Source: Lingula anatina (lineage: Eukaryota > Brachiopoda > Lingulata > Lingulida > Lingulidae). Taken from it: 55,092 bases of DNA. Position numbers and translations under genes: made by a program. Below the pieces are notes generated by a model that ran no database searches, was not told the origin of the DNA, and was given only the letters and a program-made list of their open reading frames with translations. Location: the NCBI RefSeq assembly GCF_001039355.2, contig NW_019775471.1:323996-379087 (forward strand), read 5' to 3'. The first letter of the stretch is position 1. Each line of letters begins with the position of its first letter. Shown here piece after piece: positions 22,701 through 35,248 of the stretch.

Positions 22701-25700
22701 GCCAACAACGCACTTTGACATCAACTTTCCTTGCCACTATAAAAGCGTGACATACCTTAGCAACTGTTGCCTGGCACTTGAAATCCTTACCCTCCATTAT
22801 GTTAGACACACCAAGGCGGAGCTTCTTGCATGTCCTGCGTCTGACGTCACATATGCCTCCATCTTGAATTTCAGACACAAGAGGAGGCTGGGAGTCCCGT
22901 AAGGAGCAATCTTGGGACACGTAAGGGGGTCGACATTGACACTTCCCGTTGATACAGTCCCCGTTGCCACTACACTGGCTGGGGCACACTTTACTGCTGA
23001 TGGCTCCTGAGTTGACGATGGCTGCCAGTTCACGTAGGTTGGCTGGTACAGCAACTGGAGTCCCACTGGCGGGCAGAGGGGGGAATTCAAGCTTTTCTAC
23101 CTCGACCTGACATGTGGCCTCAAATGTATCCCTGGCTGTCTCCAGGGCCACCGTCTCCTCGTCTAACATCTGCCGAGGTTTTTTTGTTTTAAAGATACAG
23201 AAAGAAAAACATTCAGTGAGCATGGTATTTTAATAATTTTGTTTTCGTTCGGGGAGCAGTTGTGGGAGGATCTGATACACAGAATGTCTTAAAACATACA
23301 TGTACTGGTGTATAAACGTAGGCAATAACGTGCTGCCATCAGATTCTCAATATATTTTCTTAAATATTTTACTACGCGGAAGTTTGAAGGTAGTGTCATA
23401 CATTGTATATATTATCCAGAACAATCTTAGTAGCCTTATACAGGTGGTTGTGACTCTGCATTTGTTTGTAAAAGCTCAGCTGATCGAGACGTTTTTTACC
23501 CCATAATTTATGACTGTGGTCCAGAATAACATAAATATCGTTTTCATGTGAAGTTAAGTATATAACCAATATGAAAGTGTCAGCTGACGGTCTACAATGC
23601 TGACCATTCCCGTTCTATTGGTTACCTGTATGTCGGCCACACATTGTGACAAAATGAAAGAGTTGTCAAAATCTGGAACTTTATGACACAGGCTGTAAAC
23701 AGAGGAATTTCGTAGAGCAGAACTGGAAAGACAAATAGAAACCCGCTATTCTCAAACATAACATAATGTTTATGTCGGTATATTGTCTAACACGGGAACT
23801 ATTCATATGCACTTGTAGGCAGCCACTTAACGGACTTGTATTTTCACAAAAAAGAAAAAAAAAAAAAAAAACAGCCCAGGGAAATCAAACAATAATATGG
23901 AGCGTAATATCTGTTTGATTAAAATAATGCCTACAAATATGTAGAGCCTACATGTATATTCAGAATGCCCATAATTTTTGCCCGTGAAAAAGGCATTCTC
24001 ACTTTAATATCTAACAACGAGCAAAACAATCTTTGTAGTTAGTCTAAGTCGACGTCACCAAAAGATGTATTATCAAACAAATACTTACTGACACAAGTCC
24101 AGGGCATATTTTTGGGTGCGACCCCCAGGAGTGGGCCAAGTGAACGTGGGCACTGTTATTGGCTTATTTTCTGCATAATCAAATGGATAACTATACAGAC
24201 TGAGGTCCACTATCTCATCATCGCCTGCCGGACTATTCACTGCGGTGCTGCGTTTTCCATTTCCTGCGGGATATCGGGTAAGAATTGGGGTATTAATTTT
24301 TGTTTATCCATTAAGGTTGGCGCTGTCAGCAATGTGGCGGTTGAAGTCACACACTAGAGCGTTTTTATTGATGTTTTTGTTCACAGACTGACAGTGACAG
24401 TAAGCCGAGTTGTTGCCTTGGGAACCCACAGACTTCACTATCTCTGGGATTTTGACGTTAGCCTGGAAGTATGTTCCTTGAGGTGGAACTCTGAAAAAAA
24501 ATTCACAAAATTATTCCAATACCTTCTATTAGCTAAATACGTAAGCAAACAAAAATAATTAAAAGAAGTTGTTGCTGCTGAAAAAAGACATTTAGAATAT
24601 TGAATGTGATTTTCGTCGGGAGGACTAACACAAGAATGCATATAAACAATTTTGCGAGCCTCAGCAATTAGGCCTCATTTAGAATAGGGGACTAACTAGT
24701 CCGAGGGTCAAATATGACCGACCAACTTGAATACTTCCTCACGGGATATCTATTTAGTGTTTATTAGCGGATTAGACGGAAAGCTTCCTAGTGGGTCATC
24801 ATATTTGATCCTGGGACTAGGTAGTCCTTTATTCTGAAAGGGTCCTTTGTCATTTTTGTTACTATGCTGTGACAATTAGTCACTATGTGCTTTTGTCGTC
24901 ATATGTAAAATGACCATATGTGTTGAAAGACGGTTCTTATTCAGTACATGTATTTAAAACGATGCAAGGTATATTGGTTATTAATTCAGAAAACCACAAA
25001 GTTAGTTTTTAACGTCTCACCTGAGCGACTCAAGGAAAGCGCTGGAGTGTTGGTCATCAACACGATCACCATTAAAATTACCGCACATGCCTGTCATCTG
25101 GTTCATGAAATAGCTTGGCGCGTGCACGTGCACGTTCATGCCCATCCAGTGTCCCGTACTCACCTGTACCCACGCTCCGGAGGGCAGGGTAATCTGAAAG
25201 CACAAAGACAACCTATATATATATATATATACACGTGAATGTAGAATGAGAAAAAATAAACATAAACTTTACCTGAACTCCAACTTTCTCTTTATATTGA
25301 CTATATTTTTGAAAGATCTGGTCATCAAACATGACTATATCGACTATATCTCCGTTATCATTCCTTTTTATAGCTATTATAATACAGGTGTCCGCATCAT
25401 TCAGCAACCTCGGGTATCTGTACAACTTTTACTATTACTATACTACTATTACTACCTACTATATATTATAATATACTACCATTTATAGCTAAGTACATTT
25501 TGCTATGTTCCAGATTTTGGATAAGAAATGGTGGAAATTTGCAAATTATATTTATTAATATTTAATAAGATATAATATTGTTAAAAAAATTAAACATAAC
25601 TACTGTACATACATTTTGCATGTTGGATATGTGTTCAATAAAGGGAACCGGAGAAGATCAGCATTGGTCAGAATTGTGCCGGAAGTGACGTGCAGTGGTA

Positions 25701-28700
25701 TTAGAAACGAAGCTGAGTGGTCATTTTAACATAGAGGTGAACGGCAGTGAAGACGGGTTGTCGGAGGAAAAAGTTTTCTAAACAACATGGTAAGATAACT
25801 CTTTTTTTTTACGCATTTTGGGCAGAGAAAACTTGTAGAAATAATAAATGCGTGACATGAAAATGTGACACGGAACTTGAAGGTGCAAAATCGTGCTTAA
25901 TTTGCGGTCAACTTGTTTAGAAATAAATGCTGCGTCGACCGCCAGCGCGACAAAAAGCGTAAAGGGGAAATAATTCCCGGGAGTCTATAAACCGTTGTCA
26001 TGTGGAAATTGGGCATTAATATAATCCGATATGTCCATATCTAAGTATTTTTGGGTGTTTTATGGTATGGGCTGCAATTACAACGATGTTTTAGAGGTCT
26101 TGAAGGACCTTGTGAAAACCAGGAAGTAGTTCGTAACTAACAAGTGGAATGTACCGATCTCCGACTGCTGTGCACAGCTGTATCTTTTTTTCAATATATT
26201 GACGAATTTTTAGATCTTTATATGTCCATCTGGCATGAAATTCCACACACATGATCACACTGATATACCTTTTACACTGGGGAAGGCGCTAATCAGTGAC
26301 AAATGCCAAGACAAAGGTGACATTCTGACAGCCTCTTATCTGAGTTTAAAATCACTGACAAAAGAGACTGGCAATCAATTTCCTCCGGCTGGCAATCATT
26401 AGCCTATAGAAATTGGTCATGTTACATGTTATCTACCTGTGAGAATCGTTTTACCAACTGAGTATTGCATAATAATGTCAATTATTAGTACTTTGAGCTA
26501 GTCTTAATTACCTGTCAGCTCACCTGAATTCTCTTTTTGTCTTTTTGGGAAGATCTTGTCAGTGAAATGTTTTATTTGTCCTGTGACAAAAATTCGTCAA
26601 TATATTGAAAAAAAGATACAGCTGTGCACAGCAGTCGGAGATCGGTACATTTCACTTGTTAGTTACGAACTACATGTACTTCCTTGTTTTCACAAGGTCC
26701 TTCAAGACCTCTAAAACTTCGTTCTTATTGCAGCTCATACCATAAAACACCCCAAAAATACTTAAATATGGACATATCGGATTATATTAATGCCAAATTT
26801 CCACATGGCAACGATTTACAGCCTCCCGGGAATTATTTTTCATTTACACTCTTTGTCGCAATGGCGGTCGATGCAGCATTCATTTTAAAACAAGTTGACC
26901 GCCAATTAAGCACGATTTTGCACCTTCAAGTTCCGTGTCACATTTTCATGTCACGCATTTATTATTTCTACAAGTTTTCTCTGCCCAAAATGCGTAAAAA
27001 AAGAGAGTTATCTTACCATGTTGTTTAGAAAACTTCTTTTTCCTCCGACAGCCCGTCTTCACTGCCGTTCACCTCTATCTTAAAATGACCACTCAGCTTC
27101 GTTTCTAACACCACTGCACGTCACTTCCGGCACAATTCTGACCAATGCTGATCTTCTCCGGTTCCCTTTATTATCTAAGGATACTCTGTACATTTCAGTT
27201 AAGCGGGCTTTTATCATTTAGCCACGTGAAAAATTACATGTCTTCAATTAATTTTTTGTATTATTTGCTCTTAGCACAGTGTGAACCTCTGAAACACATG
27301 GACAACACTGCAGATTCCTCTCAGCAAACCCACCTTGAAGCTTTTCCCGTTCCCGTCTCTGTGAATGGCGGCGCCAGGAGCTGGACATCCGGTCCCGTGA
27401 CCACAGTTATCAGCTGACCGCGTCCACACCTGGGGATTCAGCGGCTCTCCGGCCATACCCCCACTTTGACCTCGGCAGGCGTTGATGACGAATATATCGT
27501 TGTTTTCTCTGACGGCCACTCCGCAATTGCACTTTGCTCGGGATTTCGAACACTGCCAATGCTGGGTGCGAACCTTCGACATTATCCAAATACACTTTTA
27601 ATTAATATGGTGAATTCTTGTACAACGTTAAACATTAAAGCAATAATATATTTTCTATTCTGTAACGAACTGAAAATATTAAACAAAAATTCTGCTTCCG
27701 GATATTTGTGTATATCATTTAAGTTGTACCTGCACGCTTGTGTTAAGAACAGCATCGCTTGCCAACCGCTTACCTCAAAGTAAGTATTGGGTCCGACATA
27801 TTTTGCCATGATAAACTCACCAAGAGCATGGTTGTCAAAATATCTAAAAACGAAAAAAAGTCCGTGTTTGTCAGAATTACAAATTACACGTAACAAAACG
27901 ACAACATGTAACAAAACGACAAAACGAATGATGATGGGGCACTAACAACTGTTAACATGAAAACGTAGTGATTTGGTCATCTTATTTTCTATTGAAGCAA
28001 TCTGTGTGGATCTTGTTTATGCTGTGTAATAGACGATGGTTAATGCTTCTCAAGTAAACCATGTGCCAAAAATTGCTGTTGATATTAAAGCCAAACTTAT
28101 TTCTCCACTTTATCCCAGGACATATCAGTGCGGTTCACATGAATGAAATACGGTTCCTATTATAAAGCATGATAAGCATGTTTAATGTTTTAAGACCAGC
28201 AGCTACTTTATCTTATAAGACTACTGCATGCACTTTGTCTTGAGTAAAAGTAAATAACAAGGTCAGTTAACGCAAGACAGATGATCGATCGGTCAAGAGT
28301 TCTTTGTTAAAGCGGCCATAGAGAGCCGTAGATCGCCTACCTGCGGTCGAAGGATCTTATATGAGGGTCGTTGACTGAGCTGCACTCACTTGTGCTGGAG
28401 TCTTTTATGTTGACCTGTGGATATGAAAATATAAATATTTAAGTAATTTAAAATTGGTTCTTAATTAAAACCGATGAAAATTGCCTCACTTTAACACCCC
28501 TATTCACTTTATTGGGTGTAAAACACATTTACATACAGACATTTGACTACAGTGAATATCTAAACACAATTAAAATTATTTGACGTGAGAGTCTTTTTTG
28601 AAAAGCGATATTTATGTTGCAAAAAAGTATCTTGTGTATATGTAATGACTCTTTCACTTCAGTGGTATGTATCAGTTTAAAAATGAGTCAAGGCAAGTTT

Positions 28701-31700
28701 AAAGGAACACCCATTAACTCCTGTTTCAGATCAACTTTCAGAAAACACAGAATATTAGGGGCCACTCAGAATAGATACTATCCGAGTACTAACTGATCTG
28801 CCGACTAAATATGGCCGACCTCAGTTCAAAAGCGACACTGCTAATTCCATGATGGTCTCCCCACCTCCACACGCACCGTCGCTGCAGGGGCCTAGCAATT
28901 AAACCTCGGAGCCGAGATTTAATCCGTTTAATGGCGCATGTGGAGGCGGGGAAACCACTGGGAATCGGCGGCATCGCTTTTGAAGTGTGGTCGGCCATAT
29001 TTAGTCGGCGGATCAGTTAGTACTCGGATCATCTATTATGAATGGCGCCTTAAATTTCTGCGTCTGTTTACCTTCAAAGACTTGACATGGAACCCGTCCC
29101 ACACACTGACGGGTATGGCAGGATTAAAGGGGAGCCTGAACATCAACTTGTCAAAGCTCAGCTCCCTGGGGGGCCAGGCGGAGGGCAGCAGTCTGGTCTT
29201 ACCGTCATACACAGGGTAAATCACCAGGGGAGGTTTGGCCACCACGTGGTTCTTATGGCGGGCACTCCAGTCCGTCTCGTGGAACGCAGTTGTACAACGA
29301 TGGTGCAGCATCAGCGTCTTCTCGTTGGTGGAAACTGTCATATGCATTTCACCTTGGTGGTTCCCGTTAAAGGACTTGGTTATAGGGATGGTTGAAGCCA
29401 GCTCGATTTCGAATGGTTTCAGTTTTGCCTTGTCCAATGTGACTGTGGTCACTTCAGTTGTCGTCCCCTTCTTAAAGATCTGATATAATCATATCAAATA
29501 ACATGTTAAGGTAAACTTCAATTGGATCTCAAGCTATAAATATATCATTCACGCATTATATCATTCCTCCTTCGTCGGTTTCAAGCAGCGATTTGAGCAA
29601 AATTCAAAATAATGATTAAAAATAGCGCAATTAACAAATGAAAAAAGGAAAACAAAGAGAAAGAACCAATACATTTGACTCAGTAAAGATAAAGCTATGC
29701 TTGTCAACTAGTGTTTGTTTAGCTGGTTGCAGTACAGACATGTCCGAAGACGTGGATGTAGTAGGTGTTACCACTTACCTTAACCCCAGCAAAGTAGTCG
29801 TTTTTAGAGTTGACAAATGACGTCATGCCCAGGTGCTGGTTACTGGCCCAATAGCTCTTCGCCCGGCAGCTGATCTGAGGGAAAACACGTTGTTTGAAGA
29901 AGTATAATATTGAGAGCATTAAAAGCATCGTATTCGATCCTAATATACAAAGCTACTCTTTTTTATCATCGTCAGCTGTAGAAAATATTCTTAATAACTA
30001 TTTTATTCTTTTTAATTATGTCAACTTATTTGTTGGAATCTGTGCTTGAAGTACTCATCAGAATCAACACAATTTCATTTAAATATGTAAGTGAAAGTAT
30101 TCACGTCTTTCTGTAGATGACCAATTAGGTGTCTGTGGTGCATCTTTCCTGTGAAGTTGGTGGTGTGGTCCACAGGCATCGTGTGAATGACCTTCCCATT
30201 GGCCATAAATTCCATCTGAAAGAGAATGTGGTTAAGTCTTTAAATTTCAGGCAACTTAAAAATATTTTTATATCTCACCATACAAAAATGTAGAAAATCA
30301 GTAAATCATTTACAATGTAGTGTATCCTGAGGGATTATTTCAAATAACCGATTTGCTGTGGCTAATGTGGCACAGGTATAACATACTCTTGCAGCAACAG
30401 TACTATCACTTCCACTAAAAATACCACGGACATTAAGAGAGCATATTGATCGAAGCCTGAATGCAAAATTGACTGATGTCACTTCCTACAGTTCAAGGCG
30501 TACACTACGATATTTATACAATACTACACATCATCAGTAACTACCTCAAATTTAGCATTGGTCTCTAGGCCAGGGATTGGTTTCCAATCAATTTCACAGT
30601 GAAAGAAAAAATCTGCGCCATCGACGACGGGTGCCGAGATGCTGACCGTCTTGAAATCAGGGTGATCTCCTGAAAACACAAACATCTTTGGGAGCAGTAT
30701 CACACGGTTTTTATCCATGAATGTACCGGTACCCCTAACTGAGCTTACTGACCCAGGCCATTTTTGTGATCATCCAGGATTTAAATCGAATAAATACAGG
30801 CATTTGAATGTGACGTGTGCTTGTCAATGCGTCGTTTGTAAGACAACGTCGAATTTGACTGGTTTTTCTACCATGCATTATGTTTTTATTTTCCACTCTT
30901 TTCCCAACTGAATACAATAGCTAAATACAATGTATGTCACACGGCTGTCTGTTAGGACGAAACGAGCAATGACATATAGCATGTGTTTGTGAACAAGGTC
31001 CCGCGACGATGACCTTTTCATCTTATCACTCCTCCATTTAACTCCACTATCGGTTGCTTCATGTGTCCCTGCCACGAGGTATACGTATGACGGGGTTAAC
31101 CTGAACACGTTCAACACTCACAGCAAAACAGTGTGGCAGCGTGACTTTTTCCCTGGGTTGTATGTTAAGTTTCTGTCTACGAGAATTAATATTCTCAGGA
31201 TAGACATACTAGTAAATAAAGAATACCCTCTCGATAATACACTTACCTCTTTTTTTCGCAAAATTAAATTGCCTTCGTCGAGTTAACCACCTGACTGGTG
31301 TGCAAATGCATGTGCATGTACATGTACTCAATATAAATCGAATTATTTATGATGAAATAAACAATAAGGTGTTTATATCTTTACAGATTGTATTTACAAG
31401 CTCCAGAACATTATAATCTTGTTAAAATATATAATTAATAATGATAAAGTATGGAAAAAGCAATAGTAAACGAGAAAAAGGAAGGGAAATACAAACATTG
31501 ATAAACATACCAACACATATCCGTTGTCCATTCACTGCGAAAGGTATTTCATCCACTTTACAAGGAATCGGTCCTTGGCCTACAACATAATACCAACTAC
31601 GATAAAACATAAAACATAAAACTTGTACTACAGTACTCTCCTATAGGTTTCTGTCAGTGGAACTGAAACAAATTCCTGCACATTTTGTTACAGAATGCAC

Positions 31701-32972
31701 TTTGAAATACAAAATGAGTCTTTGAATGAGAGTTTAATTTTATTTTCTCTTTTTCATTTGAGACATTTATTGCTTCCAACGTATAAGTAAACTAAAAGCT
31801 CAACCAGTGAGGAGGGCAGTGAATGGTTAAGCTGCGCATGCGCACTCACCTTCTCCACAGTATGCCATGTTACAAGTTGGTACAACTGGAAGTTTATAGA
31901 TGAAATACTGATGCCCGTTGTCAACGCAGTTCTTAATTTCTACACTTAAAGTGGACAGTGGGTGGTAGTACGTCACACCGAAATACTTGAACGCGGCATG
32001 CTTCGTGACTACCTGTCCCGGTGACATGGTGGCGGCGGTGGGATGCTTTCCCTCCAAAAATATGGGCGATTCAGTTGAGCAGGAGCGTGCCGGAAATGAC
32101 TTGAAGGACTCGTCTGCCATACGCTCCCCAGCATTTCCTAAGAACCTACGCGAAATAAGATTTACAAACCAAGAAAACTAAAATTGATATTTTAAATGCA
32201 GCTTATTTTTAAAAATGTATTCCCACATGGTTTATTTTTATTTTTATTTGAAGATCCAAAGTATACTGATTAGCTTGAAAATGATGTAAATATGCCAAGA
32301 AAACAAAATATGGATTTAAAATTGTACACTGAAACAAACATATTTTAGACCTGTAAATGATATGTTCAAGATTATTTTATTCATCTTTCCTTTCAATATA
32401 TGTTCGATTTTATCTATTTGTTCATTCATTCATTCATTCATTCATTCCTTTGTCCGTCCATTCGTTAATTAATTTTTCATCATTCTTCAATAACGTATTT
32501 ACAAACATGTCTTACCTGTACCATGCGTTGGCCCTGCCACGGTCACAGATTACCGTCCCTGACGAACGCGCCGTGGTGTTATAATTTCTCTCCTCGTCCT
32601 GGAGCCGGTAGTGGTTTGAGAAGACACACGGATCCTGCTGAGCTTGTGTCAGTAAACAACTGGCATTCAGCAGGATGAGCACTGGAAGACATGGTGGAAG
32701 TGAGCTTTACAGTCGAAGACAAAAATACAAGAAGTTTCATCAAATTGATTTTGGTTTGGTATTTGACCAAAGTTTTCACCTGATCTTAATTTTCTGATTT
32801 CATCCAAAATAACTGTTTTCAGGACTGTCATTTTTTTTACTTAAGAAAAATATATGAAGTCCCCAAGTTTTGTCATTTTTTTTTTGTTTTGGAATCGGAT
32901 CATTTTGGGTGTAAAATGCTAGTGCTCACCCACTATGATGCCTGGAGTCCAACGTGATATTCTCGGAGCCAT
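19786..32972 (-). CDS. VWDE: VWDE-like secreted protein with C-terminal C-type lectin domain, about 1237 aa
   Basis: Exons by descending position: 32972-32930, 32681-32516, 32145-31850, 31579-31511, 30669-30545, 30215-30105, 29874-29779, 29479-29072, 28414-28341, 27843-27774, 27573-27334, 25425-25273, 25193-25021, 24490-24417, 24263-24089, 23722-23626, 23169-22756, 22592-22332, 21935-21821, 21505-21434, 21194-21114, 20826-20629, 19988-19786. Phases match throughout and the sum is 1238 codons. Signal peptide 1-33. D8C domain about 60-157 (NAWYRFLGNAGERM ... FIYKLP). VWDE middle region. vWD about 452-675 (DPHIRSFDRRYFDNHALGEF, CNCGVAVREN, LPSGAWVQV, GMCGNFNGD). VWDE block PTFTWPTPGG. EGF CSGNGDCINGKCQC. 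DSKC segment. EGF and DINEC Ca-EGF. CTLD 1109-1235 lacking EPN/QPD and WND. Stop TAA. Likely an extracellular adhesion or matrix protein. Weak joins: the AAAAG acceptor at 25426 and a GC donor at 24416; an exon may be missing there. Confidence 0.85.
20629..20826 (-). other. C-type lectin domain, first exon
   Basis: Encodes CPQHYAKFGNAFCYRVHL through SRATCTSEGGDLAML to LLWIG, the N-terminal half of a long-form CTLD. It joins in phase 1 to the terminal exon 19786-19988, which encodes LNCVAMD and KRCTDTAGFVCQ before the stop. The canonical Ca-binding triplet is replaced by LPL and WND by a FRYVG stretch, so calcium-dependent sugar binding is doubtful. Confidence 0.9.
21731..21835. repeat. 32-bp tandem repeat carrying a splice donor
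   Basis: About three copies of a 32-bp unit (CTGGTCCAGAATACTACCCC...). Read on the minus strand each unit contains ACAG|GTAGGGG, so the donor of the exon at 21821-21935 has two further identical donors 32 and 64 bp downstream. Confidence 0.9.
22143..22176. repeat. AAT-rich microsatellite
   Basis: Interrupted (AAT)n run in an intron of the VWDE-like gene. Confidence 0.8.
24671..24842. mobile_element. MITE-like inverted repeat in a VWDE-like intron
   Basis: GGACTAACTAGTCC followed by GGTCAAATATGA on the left is mirrored by ATCATATTTGATCC and GGGACTAGGTAGTCC on the right. It shares the GATCAAATATGRCCGACC core with the element at 28758-29049, suggesting a common family. Limits are approximate. 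Confidence 0.65.
25637..27172. mobile_element. 1.54-kb foldback element
   Basis: Arms of about 575 bp (25637-26211) and 585 bp (26588-27172) are near-complete reverse complements. They begin AATAAAGGGAACCGGAGAAG and end with its complement. The centre of about 376 bp is unique and has no transposase. It lies in the VWDE-like intron between the exons at 27334-27573 and 25273-25425. The high arm identity suggests recent insertion or arm homogenisation. Frames across it are mirror artefacts. Confidence 0.93.
28758..29049. mobile_element. 292-bp MITE with TTA target-site duplication
   Basis: Terminal inverted repeats of about 80 bp (GGGGCCACTCAGAATAGAT... / ...ATTATGAATGGCGCC) containing GACTAAATATGGCCGACC. 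Flanked by TTA at 28755-28757 and 29050-29052, the duplication typical of PIF/Harbinger-type elements. It sits about 20 bp inside the intron after the donor at 29071 of the VWDE-like gene. Non-coding. Confidence 0.85.
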
Positions 32973-33083
32973 GGCGGACCTCTGGTTATGTAACGTCTGG
33001 TTCGTCTGCTGGACTGGTATAAGCATCACCCCACAAGTGCTTGTATATATCTGATAAAGACGCCACATCGCTGCCCTGGAACA
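32970..33083 (-). promoter_or_regulatory. proximal promoter / 5' UTR of the VWDE-like gene
   Basis: Read on the minus strand: GCGTCTTTATCAGATATATACAAG, then CTTGTGGGG, CAGACGTTAC and CCAGAGGTCCGCCATGG. The same ordered blocks precede the paralogous exon at 55003. The conservation and a TATATAC string suggest a core promoter; the transcription start is not determined. Confidence 0.55.
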
Positions 33084-34120
33084 GTGTAAACACGTGCAGC
33101 ACGCACAGACAAGAACCGCGCGGTGCGTGCACAGCCTTGGTCAAAAAGGTTGTTCCACCCCAAATCCAATGTGTTTTTGTTCACAGGCGATAAACCTTTT
33201 TAAAAAGTGCTGTTTTTTATCAGATATCATATCTAACATGACTTATTATACAGAAAATACAAAATACCACATTTTATATCATTAAATATACACCAATACC
33301 GGTGAAGATATCCGCATTTTATGTCTTTAATTATACAGCAAAACCAACTTTATATGCCTTATCCATTTGGAATACTTATTAATTTATCTTATTTAACGTA
33401 AACAACGTTAAATGTAAAATTTATGCCAAATATTCCTCCTAACTATTTGGACTCCTGGTTTCAGGTACTGGTAGTGTTGCAGGCCAAGAGGAGTGCTTCG
33501 GTACCTGTACTTATTAAAGCTTGTAGCAATTGGTATTGATTGTAGTTAAATGTGTTAGTTCTGGTTTTGGAACAATCAGTATCAATTTCTAGTGTAGTCA
33601 GTAACCAATAAAGTTTAAAATTTCAAGTCGGTGTGTTGTTGTTTAAACTGTGCCATTGGGAATGCAATACAGGTGCGATCACTCCCAAAATATCAACTAG
33701 CAGTTTTATCCAGTACCTGATAAAATCTCCTGACTAAAAGAGTAGCACTTGCCTGCACAGTGTATATAACAAAAAACAAAAAATACTTGTGATAAATTAT
33801 AACTCAAAATCAGCACAAAAGCAAGAAATGTGTAGCTTAGAAAGACTAAGAGTTAGTACGAGCTTCAAGATTGAGCGATAAAGAAGTTTTATTTGAATTT
33901 TTAGGCAGTTGGGAAAGTCTGTGCAGATTAAGTCATATTCTAGAACGTCCTTTATTTTCACCCAAAGTGTCTATTTGGAGAAGGGGTTGAACTCCCACGC
34001 CGAAAGTACATGCAGTTCATTGGTGACATTTTGTCTTTTTCGCACTCACTACTAATATAATGTGGACCTAGTAATTGCATATGTAATAACTTTCTTCGCC
34101 CCAAGTGAATAAAAAGTAGT

Positions 34121-34237
34121 TGTCAGAAGTGGGATTCGAACCCACGCCCACATTCGTGGACCAGAACACTCTATACTTCATGTAGAAGGAAAGTCAACGC
34201 TTGAGTCTGGCGCCTTAGACCGCTCGGCCATTCTGAC
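34121..34237 (-). tRNA. trnL-CAA: tRNA-Leu(CAA) with 33-nt intron
   Basis: Minus strand starts GTCAGAATGGCCGAGCGGTC and ends TTCTGAC plus discriminator A. Acceptor, D, long variable and T arms are present (GGGTTCGAATCCC). The anticodon loop is CTCAAGT with anticodon CAA after removing an intron at 34167-34199 directly 3' of position 37, as in animal tRNA-Leu(CAA) genes. The mature sequence differs from the copy at 54379 by one base in the T loop. Confidence 0.96.
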
Positions 34238-35020
34238 TTCCACTTTACTAAAGATTTGATAATAAAAGTGTTCTCTATCTGGAAACAAAGTAAGATACAT
34301 TGCATTTTTATATTTGATGAAATATTTGCTTGCCTTGGTCTGGCAACACATCTCCTACCCGTCATATTCCTTCGCCAGGCTCAATATTTAACCCTCCAGG
34401 ATACAATGCGGGCGCTATCGAATGTAACAAGGTGCTACTTTTAACAAAAGCTTTTTATGTTTTATTTATTTTTTTTACTAATTTTTCTGTCTAATATTTC
34501 AACCTGGTCATATTTAAGAATGATCTTATCACGCTTCTGCAATGATTTTATCATCGGTTTTATTATGGGTACGGGTGCGATTTTATGTATGCATTTTTTA
34601 TGTCATGAACCCTTGAGGTTGCAATAAAGATAAAGAGAGAGAGAGAAAAAAAGAAGGTACTCTGAACGGGATTTACCAACCAAAATGAATTTTCCTCGGA
34701 GAAACGTAAGTTTCTGCTTCTTGTCCTCGAGCTTGGATTTGATGTTTTATTCCATTTTAAATCTAATTATTTAGTTCTGACCAATCACAAAGAGAAACGT
34801 GTTCCCAGGTGTGTGAACGCAATGGACTTCAGTGTCAAGTAAAAGAAGGTGCTATGAGTGTTCGTCTTGGCCTGACTCAGTGCTTGGGCGAATTAAATTA
34901 AAAATACCTGTTCTAAAGTTCGTTACAGTTTTGCTGTATAACGTAATTATCGTGGCACACCAACCGCATTGTGTCACAACCACCTGGCTGTAGTCGTCAA
35001 AATTGAATGAACACTTAGAC
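34238..35020. other. gap without gene
   Basis: Spacer with a short (AG)n run near 34636. The 56-bp block at 34953-35010 recurs at 18905-18960. No exon seen. Confidence 0.5.
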
Positions 35021-35241
35021 TGGGTTCCCATAGATTTAGATCGATCTATCCGGATCGACCTAACTCCTTGGGAGTTCACGCTAAATTGCTGTCAGGTTCC
35101 AAGAGCCGAGCGCGCACAAAAGTTAATTACCCCCTTACAGCTTTTAGTAGGCGGGACAGACATTTAAGCCGGTCAGGTTGACAACAATCTAGTGAGATTC
35201 CCCACGGGGACAGATCGATCTAAAAATCTATGGGAATGCAC
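35021..35241. mobile_element. MITE, first of two tandem copies
   Basis: Terminal inverted repeats TTCCCATAGATTTAGATCGATC / GATCGATCTAAAAATCTATGGGAA. Inner arms CTAAATTGCTGTCA and TGACAACAATCTAG are also inverted. Non-coding. Confidence 0.8.
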
Positions 35242-35248
35242 TCTCAGA

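Noticed and set aside
26684-27028. 114-codon frame in the foldback arm
   Set aside because: It lies entirely within the right arm, has no homologue that I recognise, and is disrupted in the mirror arm.
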